A stretch of DNA of 64,000 nt from positions 1 through 64,000 of the forward strand of contig NZ_JAPEHU010000001.1 of assembly GCF_028823635.1 (NCBI RefSeq), in the 5' to 3' direction. The DNA comes from Demequina sp. B12. GTDB taxonomy: Bacteria; Actinomycetota; Actinomycetes; Actinomycetales; Demequinaceae. The notes beneath the pieces are model-generated. The model saw only the letters and a program-made list of their open reading frames with translations, was not told the DNA's origin and ran no database searches. The first letter of the stretch is position 1; each line of letters starts with the position of its first letter. This document shows positions 43,492 to 51,466 of the stretch, piece by piece. The position numbers and the translations under genes were made by a program.

Positions 43492-45308
43492 GGCTGTCAG
43501 ATGCTTTGCGGTCCACCGCTGACCGTGCGCCTATTGATGGGGTGCAGGTCAATACGGCCGATGCCGCGGCCAGGGCGGTGCGTAGCCGCAGGCTTCATGC
43601 TGCGGCCAATGGCACGGTGGGCGTGGGCGCGGTCGCGGTCTTGGGTTTGGGCTTGTGGGGCGTGGCTCCCACGTCGTCGTCCATGTCTGATGAAGCGATG
43701 GCGACGGCGGACTCCGCACTGGACACGGCGGCGGAGGAAAGCTGGGATGCGACTGCGGGTGAGGAGTCCATGGACTTGTACTCCGCAGACGGTGACACCA
43801 GGTTGGCTGAGCAGTGGGTGTGCGGCAGCGACTTTGATCCTGCGGACGGCGCCTGGACGTATGGCGATACCTCCGGGGTGACGTTTGAGGCAGGGGCGAT
43901 TGAGACTGACGGTGGCGAGTACACCGTGCCTGTCACCATCACCGCGTCCCAGCCGGTGGACCTGATCGCTGGCGCCGACTACATCATTACGTGGGACGGC
44001 CTGGTGGTGGGCAGCATGGTGCAGCCCTCGCCGTTGGCTTTCGGACCGGCCGATGAGCCGTACCTCCCAGACGGCAGCGTCTTTGAGCGTTTGGACCCTG
44101 CCACCGAGTTTTCGTCACTGGAGTCGTGGCAGCTCATCACCCCGGTGAACTGCTGGGATGGGGCTGCACTACCCGCCGGCACATATGAGGTTCACGTGGC
44201 TCAAACGCTGGCGTACCCCGACGATCAGGCCAACACGCTTGAGCCCAGTGTGGATGAGCCGTCGCCTGCAGAGACCATTGAGCCGATGGGCGAGGCCGCG
44301 GGCGAGGGAACGGATGCTGCGCTTCCGGCACCAAGTCTGGGCTGGGAGGTCTTCCGTGTGGCGGCAGACCCGGTGGAGCTCACCATTGAGGGTGAAAAAG
44401 TTGACGATCCCTTTGGCGAGTATCTGACCCCGGTTGAGCCGCTCCCCGGCCCCACGGAGGAGCCGGGCGTAGACCCGAGCGTGGATCCGGTCCCCTTGCC
44501 TGAACCTACGCACACCGCGTTGCCTGAGGGTGCTCTCACCCCGGAGATTGTGCGCGAGATGTATGCGGCGTCGGAGGCTGGCGCGTGGGATATGGCGTCT
44601 GGAACGTCCCGGTGGGTCATCAACAATCCTTCTGAGAACCAGTACGTCTCGTATGGCTGTGCGTGGGGCGATGACAGGTTTGCGACGTTCCCTGCGACCA
44701 GTTCCACCATGGAGTTGCTGGAGATCGACGTCAACGCGCCATCCACTGTTGCGGTGAGTTACGGGTTCATGGTGGACGGCAACCCGAGCGTGACGGCATC
44801 CGTCACCAATGTTTCGCCGTACGACCTGTATGACTTCTGGGGTGCGCAACCCACGCTGCATTTGGTGCGTAACGGTGTCGTGGTGGCCGAAGGCTGGTTG
44901 ACCGATGTGGGCGGCCGTGGTTCAGGTGGAACGGCCGCGGGCATGCCGGAGATCACCATCTGGCCCGGCCCCGAAGGTTCGGTACTTGACGCCGGCGGCA
45001 CTGTGAAGGGTCAGTATGTGTGGCGTGACGTGAGCCGGTGCGACTCCGCGGACTCGGGCGATGTGGAGCCAGGGTTCTACACCCTGCTGGCGTCCACTGC
45101 AGTGAGCGTGTCGAACACTCCGCCGATGGTGGCGTATGACATGCCCATGGAGGACGGCTTGGTCAGCCCCCTGGAGGACCTTGCCCGAACGTCGGAGGCG
45201 GTTAAGCCGCTACCGATCGACGGAGACGACGTTGCGTCACCCGAGGTGTACGACTGGGTAGAGCTGCAGATGTGGACATCATTGGGAACCATCACTGTCA
45301 GCCAGTAG
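43488..45308 (+). CDS. Membrane-anchored extracytoplasmic protein of sigma-factor module 3
   Basis: The 606-aa protein begins with a short cytoplasmic segment (MRLSDALRSTADRAPIDG ...), one membrane helix near 45-65 and then a large acidic outside domain. A Pro/Glu-rich linker around 310-345 splits it in two. It shares the arrangement, the N-terminal SDAL pattern and the terminal VELQMWTSLGTI.V pattern with the proteins at 24547 and 26737. It is coupled to its sigma gene by an ATGA overlap. Its 3' end overlaps the convergent TadE-like gene by 11 bases. Confidence 0.62.
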   Translation: MRLSDALRSTADRAPIDGVQVNTADAAARAVRSRRLHAAANGTVGVGAVAVLGLGLWGVAPTSSSMSDEAMATADSALDTAAEESWDATAGEESMDLYSADGDTRLAEQWVCGSDFDPADGAWTYGDTSGVTFEAGAIETDGGEYTVPVTITASQPVDLIAGADYIITWDGLVVGSMVQPSPLAFGPADEPYLPDGSVFERLDPATEFSSLESWQLITPVNCWDGAALPAGTYEVHVAQTLAYPDDQANTLEPSVDEPSPAETIEPMGEAAGEGTDAALPAPSLGWEVFRVAADPVELTIEGEKVDDPFGEYLTPVEPLPGPTEEPGVDPSVDPVPLPEPTHTALPEGALTPEIVREMYAASEAGAWDMASGTSRWVINNPSENQYVSYGCAWGDDRFATFPATSSTMELLEIDVNAPSTVAVSYGFMVDGNPSVTASVTNVSPYDLYDFWGAQPTLHLVRNGVVVAEGWLTDVGGRGSGGTAAGMPEITIWPGPEGSVLDAGGTVKGQYVWRDVSRCDSADSGDVEPGFYTLLASTAVSVSNTPPMVAYDMPMEDGLVSPLEDLARTSEAVKPLPIDGDDVASPEVYDWVELQMWTSLGTITVSQ

Positions 45309-45687
45309 GTCCTCGTGACGTGCCCGACCATTGGGGGCCGGCCTTCGCTTGCGCACTAGCGGAGGTGAGGCCGGCCCCCGCGGTCACGCTCACAGTCGCG
45401 ACCGCACCCTCCACCACACAGCCCGTCACGACCACCCCATTCAGGCGTGCCGCCTCATGAGCCGCAGCGCACGCCACCCCCTGTGCGGGCTGCGCTAGTG
45501 CCCAGGCATCACGCGCCACCAACGCCGCTGCGAGCGCAGCATGATCGGCACCGGCCCGTGCGAGCGAGCGTGACGACAACCCCTGAGCGGCACCCACGAT
45601 CACTGCCACAAGCGCCATCACCGCGACCAGCACCCCCACCATCGCGACCGCGGCAGCACCACGGTCATCAGCGCGCGGCCCGCTCAT
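45298..45687 (-). CDS. TadE-like/Rv3654c-family pilus locus protein
   Basis: The 129-aa protein has a short N-terminus (DDRGAAAVAMVG) leading into one membrane helix, like the pseudopilin-type proteins at the end of actinobacterial Tad clusters (helicase/secretion neighbourhood TadE-like). It probably serves as a minor pseudopilin. The ATG at 45687 is chosen because it directly precedes the conserved DDRGAA box. It is the last gene of the Tad cluster. Confidence 0.78.
   Translation of the reverse strand: MSGPRADDRGAAAVAMVGVLVAVMALVAVIVGAAQGLSSRSLARAGADHAALAAALVARDAWALAQPAQGVACAAAHEAARLNGVVVTGCVVEGAVATVSVTAGAGLTSASAQAKAGPQWSGTSRGPTG
45333..45379. terminator. Long inverted repeat at a convergent gene junction
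   Basis: GGGGGCCGGCCT (45333-45344) and AGGCCGGCCCCC (45368-45379) form a perfect 12-bp stem with a 23-nt loop. It lies 24 bases after the stop of the plus-strand gene, inside the last codons of the minus-strand TadE-like gene. It may terminate the plus-strand transcript. Confidence 0.45.
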
Positions 45688-45697
45688 CGCACCGGCT

Positions 45698-46018
45698 TCA
45701 TTGTTCAGTCCTTGCCGTGACCACAGCCGTGGCAGCGGGCAACCATGGCGCACCATCGAGCGTCACGGTTGCCCGCACCCACGGAGCGGTATGGGAAAAG
45801 GTCACCGAGGCATCGGCCCGTGCCTGTGCCACGGCGGCTTCAGCCGCACCTGTGCCCTCCACAGCCGCAGTCCTAGCCGCGAGCGCAGCAAGATCCTGCG
45901 CCGCCAGGCGATGACCGGCCCATCCCAACGCCGCGAACACCAGCCCCACCACCAACACCACGGCAGGAAGCACCAAGGCAAACTCGGCGGTCACGGACCC
46001 GCGCTCGCGGTCACTCAT
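45698..46018 (-). CDS. TadE-family minor pilin
   Basis: The 106-aa protein opens with RERGSVTAEFALVLPAVVLVV, the TadE signature with Glu five residues into the hydrophobic segment, like a prepilin cleavage site. TadE proteins are pseudopilins of Flp/Tad pili. Its ATG overlaps the stop of the 57-aa pilin gene by 4 bases, and the next gene starts 11 bases after its stop. Confidence 0.85.
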   Translation of the reverse strand: MSDRERGSVTAEFALVLPAVVLVVGLVFAALGWAGHRLAAQDLAALAARTAAVEGTGAAEAAVAQARADASVTFSHTAPWVRATVTLDGAPWLPAATAVVTARTEQ

Positions 46019-46188
46019 CCGAAGGCCGACTGGATGATGCCCAGCAAGAGACCGCGGACCTCGTCTGACTTGATGATGGCGATCAGCAAACCCGCGAAGG
46101 CAGCTGCTGCGACGGTGACGAGCGCGTACTCCGTGGTGGCCATGCCGTCGTCTTCGCGCATGGCAATGGCCCGGCGCACTTTGTTCAT
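46015..46188 (-). CDS. DUF4244 Flp-type pilin (57 aa)
   Basis: This 57-aa protein reads MNKVRRAIAMREDDGMATTEYALV and continues with a hydrophobic helix. The G-MATTEYALV step is a classic type IV prepilin cleavage and assembly site (Gly, then +5 Glu and +6 Tyr). It is the major Tad/Flp pilin candidate of the DUF4244 family. AGGAG precedes the ATG. It is now the first gene of the downstream half of the split Tad cluster, so it may lack its original promoter. Confidence 0.85.
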   Translation of the reverse strand: MNKVRRAIAMREDDGMATTEYALVTVAAAAFAGLLIAIIKSDEVRGLLLGIIQSAFG

Positions 46189-46360
46189 GGACAACTCCTG
46201 TTCATGGTGACTCCCTGGTGATGCTGATTCCTTGGTTGACGGGCGGACTTTCCGGCCGTGTCACCACTGTCGCCGCGGGTCTCAGCGTGGCGCTGGCCCC
46301 GCGGAGAATCTGTGGACATACTGGACATTCCGCTCGGCTTGGGGATGGGTGGAAACGGGT

Positions 46361-46433
46361 TTGGCTCATCGGCCCTCCGCGGGATACTGTTGCAGCGTGC
46401 GATGGACGCACAGGCTGTGCATATGTTGCAACA
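46361..46433 (+). promoter_or_regulatory. Promoter and IclR-type operator for the D-amino acid operon
   Basis: TTGGCT (46361-46366) and GATACT (46383-46388) are spaced by 16 bases and could be -35 and -10 boxes. Right after them lie TGTTGCAGCG (46388) and the perfect palindrome TGTTGCAACA (46424-46433), with a GTGCG/CGCAC inverted repeat between. The IclR-family product of the operon is the obvious binding protein. AGGAGG and the ATG follow immediately. Confidence 0.45.
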
Positions 46434-46442
46434 GGAGGCGTG

Positions 46443-48041
46443 ATGGCTCACCGACGCATCGTTCTACGAGGCGGAACAGTCATCGACGGACTACGCCAAG
46501 GCACCCGCTCAGCAGACGTCGCCATCGAAGGCGAACGCATCACCAGCGTCGGCAACGTCGACGAACACTCCCGCGACACCGTCATCGACTGCACCGGCCG
46601 GCTCATCATGCCGGGCTTCATCGACGCCCACGCCCACCTCGAAGGCGCCATCTTCGACCCCCAGGTCCAACACGCCATGCTCCGCCAAGGCGTCACCTCC
46701 GTCATCACCGGGCAAGACGGCGTCTCCTACGCCCCCGGCAACACCGCCTGGGCCTCGCGCTACTTCGCCGCCATCAACGGCGACCACCCCACCCTCGCCA
46801 CACCAGAAGAAGACGCCCCCGGCCTCCGCGTCCGCGACGTCCTCGCCAGCTACGACGGCACCACCGCAGTCAACGTGGGCTACCTCGTCCCCGTAGGAAA
46901 CGTCCGCCACGCCGTCATGGGCATGGACACCGGCCGCGCCTCCGCCAAACAACTCAGCACCATGAAACGCATGGTCAAAGAAGGCCTCAGCGACGGCGCA
47001 CTCGGCATGTCCACTGGACTGGACTACGTCCCCGGCCTCTACGCCGACGCAGAAGAAATCGCCCGCCTATGCGAACCCGTCGCCGCAGCAGGAGCCGTCT
47101 ACGTCACCCACATGCGCGGCGGCTACGAAGCCAACTCGGAGTTCGGCGTCCGCGAAATCGCGCGCATCCTGGAACGCACCGGCGTCCGCGGACACATCTC
47201 CCACTTCCACGTCGAAGCCGCAGAAGGCCGCCGCCTCCTCAACACCCTCGCCACCGCAGGACACGACGTCACCTTCGACATGTACCCCTACACCCGGGGC
47301 TGCACCCTCCTAGCCATGGCACTGCTGCCACCCGAATACAGCGCCCTCGACGTCAACGAAGCCGTCGAACGCCTCAAGCGCCTACCCGAACGCCAACGAC
47401 TCCAAAGCGAATGGTTCCCCCAAGTCGCCCAAAAAGCGAGCCTCGGCCCCGCCTGGCCGTCCATGATCACCATCGCCCACGCCCCCCACCTGGACTGGAT
47501 GTGGACCGAAGGCCTCACCCTCGAAGAAGTCGCACGCCGCATCGGATCCACCGTCGTCGACACCGTGCTCGATCTCCTCATCGAACTCCGCCTCGAAGTC
47601 AGCGCAGTCATGGCCGTCCGCGACCAACGCCCCGACTCCGACCTCGCCAAGCTCTTCTCCCACGACGCGTTCATGGGTGGCTCCGACGGTATCGTCCTGG
47701 GCGGCTCACCCCACCCCCGCGCCTTCGGAGCCTTCGCCCGCTTCCTGTCCACCTTCGTGGGCCGCTCCTTCACGTGGGCCGGGGCCGCCATGCACCTCTC
47801 CGGACGCCCGGCACAACGCTTTGGACTCGGAGACCGCGGCGCCATCCGGCCCGGCTGGATCGCGGACATCGCCGTCGTCGACCCGTCCGCAGTCAGGGAC
47901 GAAGCCACCTACGACAACCCCCGACGCACCGCCTGCGGCATCAACGATGTTCTGGTCGCAGGCGACCCCGTCCTCGCCGACGGCGAACTCACCGGCAGCC
48001 TCTCCGGACGCGGCCTGCGCAGAACAGGAGCAGCGCGATGA
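46443..48041 (+). CDS. D-aminoacylase-like amidohydrolase
   Basis: The 532-aa protein is an amidohydrolase with a small N-terminal beta domain (IVLRGGTVIDG), the metal motif DAHAHLEG, later metal ligands in THMRGGYEA and SHFHVEAA, GGSDGIVLG with the catalytic Asp, and the closing GDRGAIRPGWIADIAVVDP. It fits the N-acyl-D-amino-acid deacylase family that removes acyl groups from D-amino acids. AGGAGG fixes the ATG. The stop overlaps the IclR start. Confidence 0.83.
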   Translation: MAHRRIVLRGGTVIDGLRQGTRSADVAIEGERITSVGNVDEHSRDTVIDCTGRLIMPGFIDAHAHLEGAIFDPQVQHAMLRQGVTSVITGQDGVSYAPGNTAWASRYFAAINGDHPTLATPEEDAPGLRVRDVLASYDGTTAVNVGYLVPVGNVRHAVMGMDTGRASAKQLSTMKRMVKEGLSDGALGMSTGLDYVPGLYADAEEIARLCEPVAAAGAVYVTHMRGGYEANSEFGVREIARILERTGVRGHISHFHVEAAEGRRLLNTLATAGHDVTFDMYPYTRGCTLLAMALLPPEYSALDVNEAVERLKRLPERQRLQSEWFPQVAQKASLGPAWPSMITIAHAPHLDWMWTEGLTLEEVARRIGSTVVDTVLDLLIELRLEVSAVMAVRDQRPDSDLAKLFSHDAFMGGSDGIVLGGSPHPRAFGAFARFLSTFVGRSFTWAGAAMHLSGRPAQRFGLGDRGAIRPGWIADIAVVDPSAVRDEATYDNPRRTACGINDVLVAGDPVLADGELTGSLSGRGLRRTGAAR

Positions 48042-48769
48042 CTCAAAGCGTCACCCGGGGCGCAGAGATCCTCACCCGCCTCGCAGACGGACCCCAGCCC
48101 ATCACCACGCTCGCCGAGGACTTTGGAGTCCACCGCACCACCATGTACCGCGAACTCCGTTCCCTCGAAGAAGCGGGACTCCTACGCCGCGACGCCCGCG
48201 GCGACTACCGGCTCGGCGTGCGCCTCATATCCCTGGCCCAAGCAGCGCTCGACCAAATCGACCTGCGCGACACCGCCCGCCCCATCATCGACGCCCTGCA
48301 CCACAAAGTAGGCGGCACCGTCCACCTCGCGGCACTCATCGACAACGCCATTGTGTACGTCGACAAACGCGAAGACCCCCGCGGCATCCGCCTCTACTCC
48401 CAAGTAGGACGCGCCGTCATCCCCTACTGCACCGCATCGGGCAAAGCAGTCCTATCCCGACTGGACCCCTTGTCACGCGACAAAATCCTCGAAGACGTCA
48501 CGTGGAAGACCTACACCCCCACCACCATCACGTCACGCCGCAAACTCGACGAACAACTCACCACCATCGCCCAGCAGGGCTACGCCATCGACGACGGCGA
48601 GTTCGAGTCCTTTGTCCGCTGCCAAGCCGTCCCCATCATCGCGTCCCACGGCGTCGTCGGCGCGGTCTCCATGACCTCGCTACGCGACGTCGACGGAGCC
48701 GATGCCCTTGCCCGCCACCGTCCATCCCTCACCGCCGCTGCCACCCGCATCGCGCAAGCCCTGGGATAA
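48038..48769 (+). CDS. IclR-family transcriptional regulator
   Basis: The 243-aa protein has an N-terminal winged helix (RGAEILTRLADGPQPITTLAEDFGVHRTTMYRELRSLEEAGLL) and a C-terminal effector domain (HHKVGGTVHLAALIDNAIVYVDK ... CTASGKAVLSRL). It is translated with the D-aminoacylase and probably controls this operon in response to an N-acyl-D-amino acid or product. Confidence 0.87.
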   Translation: MTQSVTRGAEILTRLADGPQPITTLAEDFGVHRTTMYRELRSLEEAGLLRRDARGDYRLGVRLISLAQAALDQIDLRDTARPIIDALHHKVGGTVHLAALIDNAIVYVDKREDPRGIRLYSQVGRAVIPYCTASGKAVLSRLDPLSRDKILEDVTWKTYTPTTITSRRKLDEQLTTIAQQGYAIDDGEFESFVRCQAVPIIASHGVVGAVSMTSLRDVDGADALARHRPSLTAAATRIAQALG

Positions 48770-48806
48770 CCACTCACCCCTCGCACACACATCTAGGAGG
48801 AAACAC

Positions 48807-49193
48807 ATGGCTAAGAAAGCCGTCCTGATCGAAAACGCCCCCAAGCCTGCAGGCCCCTACAGCCACGGCGTCGTTGCTGGAGGATTCCTGTACACCGCAG
48901 GCTTTGGCCCGCAGGACCCCGCCACCGGCGAAGTCGTTCCCGGCGGTGTCTACGAGCAGACCCACCAGGTCCTCACCAACGTCGAAGCAGTGCTGGCCGC
49001 CCACGGCGCCACCCTCGACGACGTCGTGAAGGTCACCACCCACCTGGAGCGTCTGGACCGTGACTTCGCGGAGTACAACCGCGCCTACGGCGAGCGCTTC
49101 AACGAGCCCTACCCGGTGCGCACCACCGTGGGCTCCGATCTGGCCAACATCCTGGTCGAGATCGACGTGGTCGCCTACATCGGCGACAAGTAA
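48807..49193 (+). CDS. RidA-family protein
   Basis: The 128-aa protein is a RidA/YjgF-type enamine/imine deaminase: APKPAGPYSHGVVAGGFLYTAGFGPQDPATGEV at the start and the Arg-containing RTTVGSDLAN.LVEIDVVAY end. RidA clears reactive 2-aminoacrylate released by PLP enzymes, which suits an operon with a PLP-dependent D-amino acid enzyme. TAGGAGGAAACAC is an excellent ribosome site. Confidence 0.87.
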   Translation: MAKKAVLIENAPKPAGPYSHGVVAGGFLYTAGFGPQDPATGEVVPGGVYEQTHQVLTNVEAVLAAHGATLDDVVKVTTHLERLDRDFAEYNRAYGERFNEPYPVRTTVGSDLANILVEIDVVAYIGDK

Positions 49194-49209
49194 GACGAGC
49201 AGCGGCACC

Positions 49210-50469
49210 ATGACACTCGCTGACAGGGCACGCGTGCTAGGCGACGACAAGTCGCTACCCGCGTGGGCCGTGGGTCTCAACGTCGAGGACGTGCTCACAC
49301 GGCTCCCCCGCGTCAACGAGTTCTGGACGCCGTTGCTGCTGGTCGACCGCCAGCGACTGACACACAACATCGGCTTCCTGGCCACCTGGGCGATCGAGCG
49401 GGGCTTGGAGCACATGCCTCACGGCAAGACGTCCATGTCGCCCGAGTTGTGGCGCGAGCAGATCGATGCCGGGGCGAGCGGGATCACGGTAGCTACGCCG
49501 TGGCAGGCCCGCATCGCCGTGGAGTCCGGCATCAGCACGGTCATGCTTGCCAATCAGGTTGCCGATCCGCACACCGCTCAGTGGCTGGCAGGTCACCAGG
49601 GCGAGTCGACCCAGGTGATGTCCTGGGTCGACTCGCCAACCAGCGTCGAGTTGCTTGGCGCGGCAGGGGTTGCCGCGTCCGGTGAGGTTCCCGTGCTGGT
49701 GGAGTTGGGACGTCCCGGCGGCCGCACCGGAACACGAACCATGGCCGATGCGCGCTCCCTGATACGCCTGGTGCATGACACCCCGGGCGTGAAACTCGCA
49801 GGGATTGCGGGCTACGAAGGTGCCATCACTCACGGGCGTGGGGCCGATGCCCTGGCAACCGTCCGTACCTATGTGACGGACCTAGTGGACTTGGCGATTG
49901 AGGCGCGCGTAGGCAACGAGGCGCTGATCGTCACCGCAGGAGGTTCTGCCTACCCCGACGCGGTGGCCGATGCGCTAGAACCGGCCGTCGCTGCGGGCAT
50001 GCGGGGTGTGGTGCGCTGCGGCGCTTACGTTCTTCATGACGAAGGCCACTACCTCGACGTTTCTCCCTTTGACCACACCCGGTGGCAAGGCGGGCTGGTG
50101 CCTGCGGCACGCGCACTTGCCCGCGTGGTCTCGGCTCCTGAGCCGGGCCTGGTGCTCCTGGATGCAGGCAAACGCGATCTTCCCTACGACGAGGGCCTTC
50201 CCGTTCCCGTGGCGGCGTTCTCGACTCAGGGCGCTCGCGGTGACGGTGGTGGCGAGCTTCCGCTGCCGGACGCCCACGTGGATGCCATGAACGATCAACA
50301 CACATTCGTACGGACGGGCAGTGCGGATCTCACCGTGGGCGATGTGGTCGTGTTGGGCCTTTCCCACCCGTGCACCATGGCCGACAAGTGGCGCCTCATC
50401 CCCGTCGTGGACTCCTTCGACGCTGGGCTTGAGGCCACCGTGGTGGACTTCATCGAGACCCGGTTCTGA
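49210..50469 (+). CDS. D-threonine aldolase / D-serine dehydratase-like PLP enzyme
   Basis: The 419-aa protein has the alanine-racemase-type barrel start (PLLLVDRQRLTHNI ... PHGKTSMSPEL, with PLP Lys in HGKT) and a C-terminal beta domain ending with the metal-binding LSHPCTMADKW motif. This is typical of DSD1-like D-serine dehydratases and D-threonine aldolases. It would cleave or deaminate a beta-hydroxy D-amino acid freed by the D-aminoacylase. It starts 17 bases after ridA. Confidence 0.83.
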   Translation: MTLADRARVLGDDKSLPAWAVGLNVEDVLTRLPRVNEFWTPLLLVDRQRLTHNIGFLATWAIERGLEHMPHGKTSMSPELWREQIDAGASGITVATPWQARIAVESGISTVMLANQVADPHTAQWLAGHQGESTQVMSWVDSPTSVELLGAAGVAASGEVPVLVELGRPGGRTGTRTMADARSLIRLVHDTPGVKLAGIAGYEGAITHGRGADALATVRTYVTDLVDLAIEARVGNEALIVTAGGSAYPDAVADALEPAVAAGMRGVVRCGAYVLHDEGHYLDVSPFDHTRWQGGLVPAARALARVVSAPEPGLVLLDAGKRDLPYDEGLPVPVAAFSTQGARGDGGGELPLPDAHVDAMNDQHTFVRTGSADLTVGDVVVLGLSHPCTMADKWRLIPVVDSFDAGLEATVVDFIETRF

Positions 50470-50494
50470 CTGACGTTCCGAACCACGTTCTGAC

Positions 50495-51466
50495 CTACGG
50501 CACCTGGGAGAGGTCGGGCAGCTCAACGGACCCCACCACTGCCACGACCATGGGGACGATGCCCACCACCACAAACGCGGGCAACAAACACAAGGTCAAC
50601 GGCAAGGACAGCGTCACCCCCAGTTGCGCCGCACGCGTCTGAGCATCCCGCCGCGCCGCCCGCACCGAGTCCTCCACCGCGGCACGCAACGCAGGCATCG
50701 CCGACGCACCGCAACGGTGAGGGGCCCGCAACGCTCGCTCCACCGCACGCGCCCCACCACCCTCATCTGCGTCGGCGGCACTTCCCGTCACCACCGGTTC
50801 CCAGGCCACCACCCAAGGAACGCCTCGTGACAGAGCCGCACCAGCATCGGCCAGTGCCACCTCCCCCACGACCTCCCCCACGCGGCGCAACGCACCGCCC
50901 GTGTCCAGACCAGCCGCAAGCGTCGCCTCCACCAAAGCCAGCACCAGCGGCTCCGACACCTCACCCCGGGCAGGCGTCGCAGCATCGAGCAACCGCCGAA
51001 TCCACTTCCTGCCCATCCACGTCAGACCGCCACCGAGGGCCAACAACACCCACCCCATCGCCGTCGTGAACAGCAAGGTGAACGCCCGCGGATCCAGCAA
51101 CGTCGCGAGCCCCACCCCAGCAAGCGGAAGCCACGCCAAAACACGAGCACTCATCCGCGGGCCCGCGAGCGCCACCTCGCACGCATCAATCGCGTCCTGA
51201 CGGTCACGCTCCACCTCCATCACCCGCCGCAACACCCCCGCAAGCGGCACGCCGCCATCGCGCGCCAACCTTGCTGCCGCAGCAATCCCGCCCTCCACGA
51301 CCGGCATTCCTGCGTCGTCAACCGCGATCCCTGACTCAGGCCACACCCGCTCCGGCGGCAAACCGGACTCCAACAACGCCACGGCATCGGCCAACTGGGC
51401 GGACTGCAAGGAAGCAGCCCCCGTCCGCACCCCACGCGCAGGCTTACGTTTACGCAGCATCGGCAT
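50495..51466 (-). CDS. Fused TadB/TadC-like type II secretion F protein
   Basis: The 323-aa protein holds two GspF-like halves: residues about 15-155 (ALLESGLPPERVW ... ARDGGVPLAGVLRRV, then two membrane helices) and about 165-323 (ALVEATLAAGLDTGGALRRVGEVVG ... final helix LCLLPAFVVVGIVPMVV). In mycobacteria these are two genes (Rv3658c and Rv3657c types). They form the inner-membrane platform of the Tad pilus. The ATG at 51466, after GAGGGGTGCAGG, overlaps tadA. Confidence 0.78.
   Translation of the reverse strand: MPMLRKRKPARGVRTGAASLQSAQLADAVALLESGLPPERVWPESGIAVDDAGMPVVEGGIAAAARLARDGGVPLAGVLRRVMEVERDRQDAIDACEVALAGPRMSARVLAWLPLAGVGLATLLDPRAFTLLFTTAMGWVLLALGGGLTWMGRKWIRRLLDAATPARGEVSEPLVLALVEATLAAGLDTGGALRRVGEVVGEVALADAGAALSRGVPWVVAWEPVVTGSAADADEGGGARAVERALRAPHRCGASAMPALRAAVEDSVRAARRDAQTRAAQLGVTLSLPLTLCLLPAFVVVGIVPMVVAVVGSVELPDLSQVP

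Noticed and set aside
46232-48769. An 845-codon open frame overlapping the D-aminoacylase and IclR genes
   Set aside because: It is composed mainly of Arg, Pro and His, as expected from a shifted frame of GC-rich genes. Only its last 244 codons (the IclR gene, from 48038) look like a protein.
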